This document shows positions 17,869 to 25,116 of a DNA stretch of 64,000 nt, piece after piece (the first letter of the stretch is position 1; each line of letters begins with the position of its first letter). The notes under the pieces were generated by a model. It was not told where the DNA came from and ran no database searches. It was given only the letters and a program-made list of their open reading frames with translations. The position numbers were made by a program, and so were the translations under genes. The DNA is from Sphingomonas sp. AX6 (lineage in GTDB: Bacteria > Pseudomonadota > Alphaproteobacteria > Sphingomonadales > Sphingomonadaceae): contig NZ_LR733979.1 in the NCBI RefSeq assembly GCF_902506605.1, positions 2,774,008 through 2,838,007 of the forward strand, given 5' to 3'.

Positions 17869-18663
17869 CTAACCCCGTCCCGGCCGCCTGCTCAGCCCCA
17901 CATCCAGATGCGCGCCCGCGTCGAGCAGCATCGTCTCCCCCGTAATCACCCGGCTCGCTGGATCGAGCAGCATCACGATCGGCCCGGCGATATCTTCTGC
18001 GTGCGCGGCCATCGCCATCGGCACCTGGCCTGCGATGAAGCCTTCGAACTTGTCGAACTGACCCGCGTCCATCCGCTCCGAAAACCAGCCCGTCCCGACA
18101 TAGCCCGGTGCGACCGCATTCACCCGGATCGCGGGTGCCAGCACGCGCGCCAGGCTCTTGGTCATGGTGATCAGCGCGCCCTTCGACGCGGCATAGGCGA
18201 CCGATGATCCGTTGCCGAACACGCCTGCGACCGAGGCGAGATTCACGACCGCCGCATTCGGGCTTTCGCGCATGAGCGGTACGCACGCCCGCGTCATCTG
18301 AAACGCAGCCACCGTGTTCAGCCGATAAATGTCGATAAAGTCTTCCGCCGACAGCGCGTCGAGATCCTCGTGATCGGCGAATTTGGTCTTGCCCGCATTG
18401 TTGACGAGCAAATCGATGCGACCAAATGCCTCATGCGCGGCGTCGGCCAGCGCGCGGCACTGGGCATCGTCGGCGATATCGGCCTGGACCGCGATCGATC
18501 CGTTGCCGACCTCGGCGGCCAGCGCCTCGGCAGCGTCGCGGCTGGAGGCATAATTGATGACGCATCGCACCCCGCGCGCGGCCAGCGCCCGCACCACCGC
18601 CGCGCCGATCCCGGTGCCGCCGCCGGTCACCACCGCGACCATGCCCTCCATCGCATCCGCCAT
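17869..18663 (-). CDS. SDR family NAD(P)-dependent oxidoreductase
   Basis: A 264-residue classical short-chain dehydrogenase. TGGGTGIG (near 13-20) forms the cofactor loop; NNAGKTK near 88-94; catalytic serine in NLASVAG, then YAASK with Y and K near 154 and 158. The cofactor acidic pocket reads NYASSRD, suggesting NADP(H). The start at 18663 is chosen because the gene is divergent from the CoA-ligase gene with a 73-base shared promoter gap. The substrate is unknown. The gene belongs to the acyl-CoA catabolic region. Confidence 0.86.
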   Translation of the reverse strand: MADAMEGMVAVVTGGGTGIGAAVVRALAARGVRCVINYASSRDAAEALAAEVGNGSIAVQADIADDAQCRALADAAHEAFGRIDLLVNNAGKTKFADHEDLDALSAEDFIDIYRLNTVAAFQMTRACVPLMRESPNAAVVNLASVAGVFGNGSSVAYAASKGALITMTKSLARVLAPAIRVNAVAPGYVGTGWFSERMDAGQFDKFEGFIAGQVPMAMAAHAEDIAGPIVMLLDPASRVITGETMLLDAGAHLDVGLSRRPGRG

Positions 18664-18736
18664 CAAAGCATCTCCTTCGACTGGTTTTCGAAAATTGCGT
18701 ATGGCATTCGGCGCGTGGCTCGCATAGCTGGAAAGC

Positions 18737-20272
18737 ATGACGACCGACGCTCTGCCGCTCACCGCCGCCGAACTGCTGGAAGGCTCATTCTGCACCCTGC
18801 CTGATCTGATCGCCGCGCACGCCCGCACCCAGCCCGACACGCCCGCGCTGGTGGGGGAGGATAGGACGCTGGATTACGCCCGGCTCGATAAGGCGATGGG
18901 CCGGATCGCCGCGACGCTCCAGTCGCAGGGCGTTGCAAAGGGCACACCGGTGGCGATGGTCGGGATCAACAGTGCGGCACTCGCCACGCTGTTCTTAGGG
19001 GCGTTGCGCGCCGGGTGCGTGCCGACCCCACTGGCGCCGTCCTCCACGCCCGACCAGATCGCGGCCATGGTTGCGGACTGTGGGTCGCCGATGCTGTTTG
19101 CCGATGAAGCTTCGCTTGAAGCGCTGACCAATATCGAGCTTCCCGCGCCGCTGCTGGCGCTGAGCGATCTCGACCGCTGGGCCAGCGCGACCACACCGCC
19201 CGCCCCCGTCGAGATCACGCCTGACGACCCGTTCAACATCATCTATTCCTCCGGCACCACGGGTACGCCAAAGGGCATCGTTCAACCGCACGCGATGCGG
19301 TGGGCGCAATTGTCGCGGTCCAAATTCACAGGCGCGGTGACGATGATCGCGACGCCGCTCTATTCGAACACCACGCTCGTCAGTTTCCTCCCCACCCTCG
19401 CCTGGGGAGGAACGGCGGTGCTGATGAAGAAATTCGATGCGCGTCGTTTCCTCGAACTGGCGGAAGCCAACCGCGCCACCCATGCGATGCTGGTGCCGGT
19501 GCAATATGCGCGGATCATGGCGCTTCCCGATTTCGACGATTTCGACCTGTCGCGCTTTCAGTTGAAGACCTGCACCAGCGCGCCCTTTTCAGCCGCGCTC
19601 AAGGCCGATGTGGTCGCACGCTGGCCGGGCCTGCTGGTCGAATATTACGGCATGACCGAAGGCGGCGGCACGACGTTGCTGGTCTGCAACCAATTCCCAG
19701 ACAAGCTCGGCACCGTGGGCACCCCGATCGAAGGCCATGACATCCGCCTGATCGACGATGACGGACGCGAAGTCGCGGCGGGCGAAGTCGGCGAAGTGGT
19801 CGGCCGGTCGCCCGCGATGATGAGCGGCTATCACGGACGCAGGGAGGCAAGTAGCGCGGCCGAATGGTTCGACGCGGAAGGAAACCGCTTCATCCGCCAC
19901 GGCGATATCGGGCGGTTCGACGCGGATGGGTTCCTGACCCTGCTCGATCGAAAAAAGGACCTGATCATCTCTGGCGGGTTCAACGTGTATCCCAGCGATC
20001 TCGAGGCGATCCTCGCGACCCATCCGGACGTCGCGGACTGCACTGTCGTCGGGATGCCGTCCGAAGCATGGGGAGAAACGCCGATGGGCTTTTACGTCGC
20101 GCGACCCGACGCGGAGGACGACGCAGCCGCGATCCTAGGCTGGTTCAACGACCGGGTGGGGAAGACTCAGCGCCTCTCCGACCTCAAACGCCTGGATGAA
20201 TTACCACGCAGCGCGATCGGCAAGGTGCTGAAACGCGAACTCCGCGACCGTTTTCAGGGGGCCACCGCATGA
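18737..20272 (+). CDS. Acyl-CoA synthetase / AMP-dependent ligase
   Basis: A 511-residue member of the ANL adenylate-forming family, which activates a carboxylic acid with ATP and CoA. The phosphate loop IIYSSGTTGTPKG lies at about 168-180, the A5 motif YGMTEGGGTTLL near 303-314, the hinge region GDIGRFDADGFL, and the catalytic lysine in SAIGKVLKREL near 493-503. It is most like medium/aromatic acid ligases. Its last four bases overlap the start of the thioesterase gene (ATGA). It could be the entry enzyme of the catabolic region. Confidence 0.9.
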   Translation: MTTDALPLTAAELLEGSFCTLPDLIAAHARTQPDTPALVGEDRTLDYARLDKAMGRIAATLQSQGVAKGTPVAMVGINSAALATLFLGALRAGCVPTPLAPSSTPDQIAAMVADCGSPMLFADEASLEALTNIELPAPLLALSDLDRWASATTPPAPVEITPDDPFNIIYSSGTTGTPKGIVQPHAMRWAQLSRSKFTGAVTMIATPLYSNTTLVSFLPTLAWGGTAVLMKKFDARRFLELAEANRATHAMLVPVQYARIMALPDFDDFDLSRFQLKTCTSAPFSAALKADVVARWPGLLVEYYGMTEGGGTTLLVCNQFPDKLGTVGTPIEGHDIRLIDDDGREVAAGEVGEVVGRSPAMMSGYHGRREASSAAEWFDAEGNRFIRHGDIGRFDADGFLTLLDRKKDLIISGGFNVYPSDLEAILATHPDVADCTVVGMPSEAWGETPMGFYVARPDAEDDAAAILGWFNDRVGKTQRLSDLKRLDELPRSAIGKVLKRELRDRFQGATA

Positions 20273-21039
20273 CCTCGATCACCGCTCTGCTTGCTTCCGC
20301 TAAGCCCGTCGAAGGCGGGTTTTCAACCGAAATTCCCGCCAACTGGCTTCAGGGGCGGACCGCCTATGGCGGGCTGTCGGCGGCGTTGGCGTTGGATGCG
20401 GCAGTGCGGTTGGCGGACGACCTGCCGCCACTGCGGTCGGCACAGATTGCCTTCATTGGACCGCTGTCCGGGGAAGTGAACGTCACCGCGAGCCTGCTGC
20501 GCCGCGGGAGAAATGCCGCGTTCATCCAGTCGGATATCGTCAGCGAGGCCGGACTGGGGTTCCGGGCAACCTTCGTGTTCATGACCAGCCGCGACAGCGC
20601 GGTTGCGCACGATGCTACCGCACCCGCCCCGATCGCTCCCCCGCCTGGGGACGCGAAGCTTTATGTCGGGCCGGACAATTTCTTCACGAGCAATTTCGAG
20701 TTCTTCGATCCCAAAGCCGATCTCGGCCCTGCGGAATGGCTACGTTGGGGACGGTTGCGCGAGCGCGAGGGGCTGCATCCGATGGTCGAACTGATGGCGA
20801 TCGGCGACGGACTGCCGCCGGGCGCGTTCAAGCTTTTCGGAAAGCCCACGCCGTTGTCGTCGCTCAACTGGCAAATCAATTTTCTCGACCCTGCGCCGGT
20901 GACCCAAGACGGTTGGTGGCTGCTCGGGGCCGCCAGCGACCACGCCCAAGGCGGCTATTCCAGCCAGCGCATGACGATCTGGAACGCGGACGGCGCGCTG
21001 GTCGCGGAGGCGATGCAGGCGGTGGCGATTTTCGGCTAG
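20269..21039 (+). CDS. Acyl-CoA thioesterase, double hot-dog (TesB-like)
   Basis: A 256-residue protein with two hot-dog units. The first half carries GRTAYGGLSAALALDAAVRL near 29-48 and IAFIGPLSGEVNVTASLLRRG near 60-80; the second half ends in WWLLGAASDHAQGGYSSQRMTIWNADGALVAEAMQ, which is typical of the TesB/thioesterase-family C-terminal unit. It hydrolyses acyl-CoA, perhaps to release CoA when an intermediate accumulates. Translation is coupled to the CoA ligase, so activation and release enzymes are made together. Confidence 0.86.
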   Translation: MTSITALLASAKPVEGGFSTEIPANWLQGRTAYGGLSAALALDAAVRLADDLPPLRSAQIAFIGPLSGEVNVTASLLRRGRNAAFIQSDIVSEAGLGFRATFVFMTSRDSAVAHDATAPAPIAPPPGDAKLYVGPDNFFTSNFEFFDPKADLGPAEWLRWGRLREREGLHPMVELMAIGDGLPPGAFKLFGKPTPLSSLNWQINFLDPAPVTQDGWWLLGAASDHAQGGYSSQRMTIWNADGALVAEAMQAVAIFG

Positions 21040-21042
21040 TCG

Positions 21043-21113
21043 TACTCCTGCGAAAGCAGGCGTGCTGGCAGTCGTCCGCCATATTGCCAACGCTCCCGCT
21101 TTCGCAGGAGCAC
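21043..21113. repeat. Inverted repeat (CTCCTGCGAAAGCAGG type)
   Basis: TACTCCTGCGAAAGCAGG and the inverted CCCGCTTTCGCAGGAGCAC are about 30 bases apart, just after the thioesterase stop. The rest of the gap to 21247 holds the likely promoter of the EF-hand gene; two direct TTGCGACAA copies near 21135-21151 were noticed but no clear -10 box. Confidence 0.72.
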
Positions 21114-21247
21114 GGAAGCGTCGCCTTTCTTACCTTGCGACAAATTGCGACAATTCGCCCCGCGCATGACATAGGCCTGCGACAGCCAACGTCCATTTTC
21201 CAGACCATCGACGCGGTCGTTCGCGTCACGGAACAAGGACGCTACCG

Positions 21248-22054
21248 ATGAACAATCGACTTTTCATGGCCGCAGCACTTGCCGCCACCGCGATGACCGG
21301 CGTTGCGATCGCCGCGCAGGACGCGCCGAGCGCCGCGATGCAGGGCGCCAAGAAGACACCCGCCGACGCCAATCGCGACGGCATGATCACCCGCGCAGAA
21401 GTCCTCGCCCAGGCCGATTCCCAATTCGCGCGGCTCGACGCCAATGGCGACGGCCAGATTTCCGCCGAGGAACGCACGGCAATGCGCGGCAAGCGCGGTG
21501 GCGGCATGAAGAAAATGGGCATGGGCCAGGGTCGCCTGGCCCAGTTCGACACCGATGGCGATGGCCAGATTTCTGCCGACGAACGCGGTGAAGCGCGCGA
21601 AGCGATGAAGGGCCAGCGTCAGGCACGGCTCGACACCGATAATGACGGCACCATCACCGACGCCGAACGCGCCACCGCCAAGGCCAGCCGTACCGCCCGT
21701 CGCGCGCAGATGACCGAGCGGATGGACGCCAACAACGACGGCTCCGTCTCTGCCGAGGAACGCGCGGCGTTCCGCGAAGCGCGGCAGGCTCGCCGTGCCG
21801 AGGGTGGCGAAGGCCCGCGCATGGGTCGCCGGGGCGGTGCAGCGATGCTCGCCCGCGTCGATACCGACGGTAACGGCACGATCAGCCGCGACGAACATCG
21901 TGCTGCGGCGGTCGCCCGCTTCACCGCGATGGATGCCAATCAAGACGGCCGTGTCGATGCCGCCGAGCGTCAGGCGCACCGCGCCGACCGCCAGGGGCGG
22001 CGCGCAGAGATGCGGGCGCAGCGTGACGCGCCCGTTGCGGCGCCGACCAACTAA
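21248..22054 (+). CDS. Secreted multi-EF-hand calcium-binding protein
   Basis: A 268-residue protein with a signal peptide (1-23, ending IAA-Q). It contains seven EF-hand loops that start near residues 40, 64, 101, 129, 160, 205 and 229, with consensus D-x-[DN]-x-[DN]-G-x-[IV]-[ST]-x-x-E. Between loops the sequence is rich in Arg, Ala and Met. Such proteins are frequent in the periplasm of sphingomonads, but their function is unknown. A strong hairpin separates it from the two-component genes behind it. It might sense or buffer calcium, possibly with the sensor kinase (inference). Confidence 0.88.
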   Translation: MNNRLFMAAALAATAMTGVAIAAQDAPSAAMQGAKKTPADANRDGMITRAEVLAQADSQFARLDANGDGQISAEERTAMRGKRGGGMKKMGMGQGRLAQFDTDGDGQISADERGEAREAMKGQRQARLDTDNDGTITDAERATAKASRTARRAQMTERMDANNDGSVSAEERAAFREARQARRAEGGEGPRMGRRGGAAMLARVDTDGNGTISRDEHRAAAVARFTAMDANQDGRVDAAERQAHRADRQGRRAEMRAQRDAPVAAPTN

Positions 22055-22066
22055 GGTCGCGCCGAA

Positions 22067-22131
22067 ACCGGACCGCCGGGCGGGGGTATCAGCCCCCTCC
22101 TCCCCCTGCCCGGCGGCAACCGGCCCTTTTC
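22067..22131 (+). terminator. Strong hairpin between the EF-hand and response-regulator genes
   Basis: CCGGACCGCCGGGC at 22068 onward pairs with GCCCGGCGGCAACCGG ending at 22123, with a C-rich loop, followed by CCCTTTTCT. The stem is very GC-rich and the T-run is short, so it may act as a terminator or attenuator. Confidence 0.7.
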
Positions 22132-22154
22132 TCCGCCCAAGGACCTGCTAACCG

Positions 22155-22880
22155 ATGGATATGGCCGAAACTCCCCATCTGCTGCTGGTCGACGACGAAC
22201 GCTCGATCCGCGAACCGCTGGCACAATATCTGACCAAGCAGGGTTTTCGCGTGACCCAGGTCGGCGATGCCGAGGCTGCGCGCACGCGGCTTCAGGCCTA
22301 TGCCATCGATCTCGTCATTCTCGACATCATGATGCCGGGCGAGGACGGGCTCAGCCTGTGCCGCCACATCCGCGCGACCAGCGAGACGCCGGTGATCCTG
22401 TTGACCGCCAAGTCGGAAGAAACCGACCGTATCGTCGGGCTGGAAATGGGCGCCGACGATTATGTCGTGAAGCCCTTCTCCCCGCGCGAACTCGCCGCGC
22501 GCATCCGCGTCGTGCTGCGCCGCATGGCGGCAGGCGGCGCGCGGCAACATGCGCCCGAGACGGGCAGCTATGCCTTTTCGGGCTGGGTGCTGAAGACGGG
22601 CGAGCGCAGCCTGGTCGATCGCGAAGGCGTGTCGGTGCCGCTGTCGACCGGCGAGTACAACCTGCTTCTCGCGCTCGTCACCCGCCCGCGTCAGGTGCTG
22701 ACCCGCGACCAGCTGCTCGATCTGACGCAAGGCCGCGAAGCCGCCGCGTTCGACCGTGCGATCGACAATCAGGTCAGCCGGTTGCGCAAGAAGATCGAGC
22801 TGGATGCCAAGTCGCCCGAACTCATCAAGACCGTCTGGGGCGGCGGCTACACGCTCGCCAGTGAAGTCACGCGACTTTGA
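22155..22880 (+). CDS. Response regulator, OmpR family
   Basis: A 241-residue two-component regulator. Receiver domain: D13-D14 acidic pocket, phospho-acceptor D57, T84 and K106 (KPFSP). Output: winged-helix DNA-binding domain from about 145, with LSTGEYNLLLAL and TVWGGGYTL at the end. The kinase gene starts inside its stop region (TTGA overlap at 22877-22880), so they are translated as a pair. It probably controls genes for the cell envelope, but no target site was recognised. Confidence 0.92.
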   Translation: MDMAETPHLLLVDDERSIREPLAQYLTKQGFRVTQVGDAEAARTRLQAYAIDLVILDIMMPGEDGLSLCRHIRATSETPVILLTAKSEETDRIVGLEMGADDYVVKPFSPRELAARIRVVLRRMAAGGARQHAPETGSYAFSGWVLKTGERSLVDREGVSVPLSTGEYNLLLALVTRPRQVLTRDQLLDLTQGREAAAFDRAIDNQVSRLRKKIELDAKSPELIKTVWGGGYTLASEVTRL

Positions 22881-24262
22881 CGATCCGGCGTTTCCTGCCC
22901 TCCAGCCTGACCGGCCAGATCGCGCTGCTGGTCGCGCTTGCGCTGTTCGTCGCACAGGCGATCAATTTCGGGCTGATCTTTCGCGAGCGTCAGGCGCTGC
23001 GCTTCAATCAGGTTACCGCACCCGCCATCACCCGCGTCGTCGACGCGATCGAGCGGCTGCGTGCCGGACGGACGCTGGTCATCCCCCGCCTCGACCGCCG
23101 TGGAGAAGGCGGACCCGAACGCCGGGGCGGCCGGATCGAACTGGTCTCCGCCAATCCCATTCCCACGGGCCTTGCCCCTGCTCGCGACGTCGAGGACGGG
23201 CTTCGTACCGCGCTGACCGACCTCGGCCTTCCGCATGGTCGAATCGTCACCGCCGTGCGCGAAGTGGATCCCAGCGACCCGCGCTTCGCCGCCTATCCAC
23301 GCAAACGGCTCGAACGGCTGACACGCATCGGAGCGGAACTTCTGATTGCGGTCGAGGTGCCGGGCGAAGGCTGGCTGACCTTGTCCACCGGCTGGCAGCG
23401 CGGCGCGCAGGGCATTGTGTGGCGGTTGGCGGCGCAAACGCTGATCTTCTACATCATCGTCCTCATCCCGCTGTTATGGGTCGGACGCCGCATCACCAAA
23501 CCGCTCAAATCGCTCGCCTCCGCCGCGCGGGAATTTCGCCCTGGCGAAGAGGGGCAGCCCGTCGAGGAACGCGGCCCTGACGACGTGCGCGCGGTGATCG
23601 CCGCCTATAACGGCATGGGCGCACGCGTCACCGCGATGCTTGATGAAAAGGATCGGATGCTGGGCGCGATCGGCCATGATCTGCGAACACCGCTCGCAGC
23701 CCTTCGCGTCCGCATCGAATCGGTCGACGACGACGCCGATCGCGCGCGCATGGCCGAGATCATCGACGAGATGAACCGGATGCTCGACGACATCCTGTCG
23801 CTGGCCCGGCTGGGTCGGTCGAGCGAACCCGTCACCGACGTCGATCTGGCGGCGCTGGTTGATGCCGTGGTCGAGGATTTTCGCGATATTGGCGCTACGG
23901 TCACGCTGGAGGACAGCCCCCGCATCCGCGCCCGGATGCGCCCCGCGCTGATGCGTCGTGCGGTGCGCAACCTGATCGAGAACGCCGTCAAATATGCTGG
24001 CGGTGCCGAGGTTCGGCTGAACACCCCGCCGGGATCGGTCGCGATCGAAGTCTGCGACCGCGGACCCGGCATCCCGCAGGACAAGCTCGACGCCGTCTTC
24101 GATCCCTTCACCCGACTGGAGACGTCGCGTAACCGCGACACCGGCGGGATCGGGTTGGGCCTGTCGCTGGCACGCGCGATCGTGCGCGAAGCGGGCGGGT
24201 CGATCCTGCTCGCCAATCGTGACGGCGGCGGCCTGATCGCAACCATCACCCTGCCGCGATAG
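22877..24262 (+). CDS. Sensor histidine kinase
   Basis: A 461-residue membrane kinase, partner of the preceding regulator. Two transmembrane segments (about 13-35 and 186-204) enclose a periplasmic sensor of about 150 residues, rich in Arg and Pro. HAMP follows, then the H-box GHDLRTPLAAL with H267, N-box NLIENAVKYAG near 368, and DRGPGIP / GIGLGLSLA G-boxes. The start is the TTG at 22877, which overlaps the regulator's stop. Signal unknown. Confidence 0.92.
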   Translation: MTIRRFLPSSLTGQIALLVALALFVAQAINFGLIFRERQALRFNQVTAPAITRVVDAIERLRAGRTLVIPRLDRRGEGGPERRGGRIELVSANPIPTGLAPARDVEDGLRTALTDLGLPHGRIVTAVREVDPSDPRFAAYPRKRLERLTRIGAELLIAVEVPGEGWLTLSTGWQRGAQGIVWRLAAQTLIFYIIVLIPLLWVGRRITKPLKSLASAAREFRPGEEGQPVEERGPDDVRAVIAAYNGMGARVTAMLDEKDRMLGAIGHDLRTPLAALRVRIESVDDDADRARMAEIIDEMNRMLDDILSLARLGRSSEPVTDVDLAALVDAVVEDFRDIGATVTLEDSPRIRARMRPALMRRAVRNLIENAVKYAGGAEVRLNTPPGSVAIEVCDRGPGIPQDKLDAVFDPFTRLETSRNRDTGGIGLGLSLARAIVREAGGSILLANRDGGGLIATITLPR

Positions 24263-24270
24263 TTACGCAA

Positions 24271-24390
24271 ATTCCTCCCCCACCGGGGGGACCAGCGAAG
24301 CTGATTGAGGGGGTGCCGCAAACGTCGCGCTCGCTTGGGTCGCCCCCTCCGTCAGGCTGCGCCTGCCACCTCCCCCGATGGGGAGGAATG
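24271..24390. repeat. Long inverted repeat of about 120 bases
   Basis: ATTCCTCCCCCACCGGGGGG at one end and CCTCCCCCGATGGGGAGGAAT at the other end are imperfect inverted copies, with CGCCCCCTCCGTCAG in between. The same layout is found at 29980-30108, where CTCCTCCCCGGCACGGGGAG and CACCTCCCCGTACCGGGGAGGAATT enclose CGCCCCCTCCGTCAG. Both copies follow the stop of a plus-strand gene. Confidence 0.8.
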
Positions 24391-24403
24391 TTTTGGGAAC
24401 CGC

Positions 24404-25099
24404 ATGATCAAGGTCGCCAGCTACAATATGCGAAAGTCGATCGGGACCGACCGTCGTCGCCGTCCCGAACGCACGCTTCAGGTCCTGAAAGAAATCGACG
24501 CCGATGTGATCGCGCTGCAAGAGGCGGATCGCCGTTTCGGCGCGCGCGCCAGCGTGATGACTCCGCATTTGCTGGAAGAGCATAGCGACTGGAAAGCGGT
24601 GCCCATCGCGCTTCGCGACCGGTCGATGGGCTGGCACGGCAATGCACTGCTGGTGCGCAAAAGCGCCGAAATACTGGATTGCGAAGCGATCCACCTGCCC
24701 GCGCTGGAGCCCCGCGGGGCGGTGATGGCGGATCTGAAAATCAACGGCAAGAAACTGCGCGTCGTCGGCATGCATCTGGACCTGTCGGGGCTATGGCGGC
24801 GGCGTCAGGCGCACGCGATCCTCGCGCATCTCGACCATGAGCGAGCGGCGATGCCGACCGTGATGATGGGCGACCTTAATGAATGGTCGGCGCGACTGGG
24901 CTGCGTGCGCGATTTCTGTCGTCATTACGACATGGCCGATACCGGACCGAGCTTCCACGCCCGCCGCCCGGTCGCGAAGCTCGACCGCATATTGGTGTCG
25001 AAGGAACTGAAAGTCACCGAATGCGGCGTCCATGCCAGCATGGCCGCACGCACCGCTTCCGATCACTTGCCGATCTGGGCTAGGTTGTCGCGAAGCTAG
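24404..25099 (+). CDS. Endonuclease/exonuclease/phosphatase (EEP) family protein
   Basis: A 231-residue enzyme of the metal-dependent EEP fold. Motifs in order: ASYNMRKSIG (N8), DVIALQEAD with E40, MGDLNEW for the catalytic Asp/Asn pair, and ASDHLPIWARL at the end with the S-D-H triad. Family members cleave DNA, phosphoinositides or sphingomyelin; the specific substrate is unclear. There is no signal peptide, so it is probably cytoplasmic. The ATG at 24404 follows the repeat; an earlier in-frame TTG would translate the repeat. The stop is followed after 17 bases by a patatin gene, so both may form one lipid-related unit. Confidence 0.85.
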   Translation: MIKVASYNMRKSIGTDRRRRPERTLQVLKEIDADVIALQEADRRFGARASVMTPHLLEEHSDWKAVPIALRDRSMGWHGNALLVRKSAEILDCEAIHLPALEPRGAVMADLKINGKKLRVVGMHLDLSGLWRRRQAHAILAHLDHERAAMPTVMMGDLNEWSARLGCVRDFCRHYDMADTGPSFHARRPVAKLDRILVSKELKVTECGVHASMAARTASDHLPIWARLSRS

Positions 25100-25116
25100 G
25101 GGAGCGACCGGACAGA

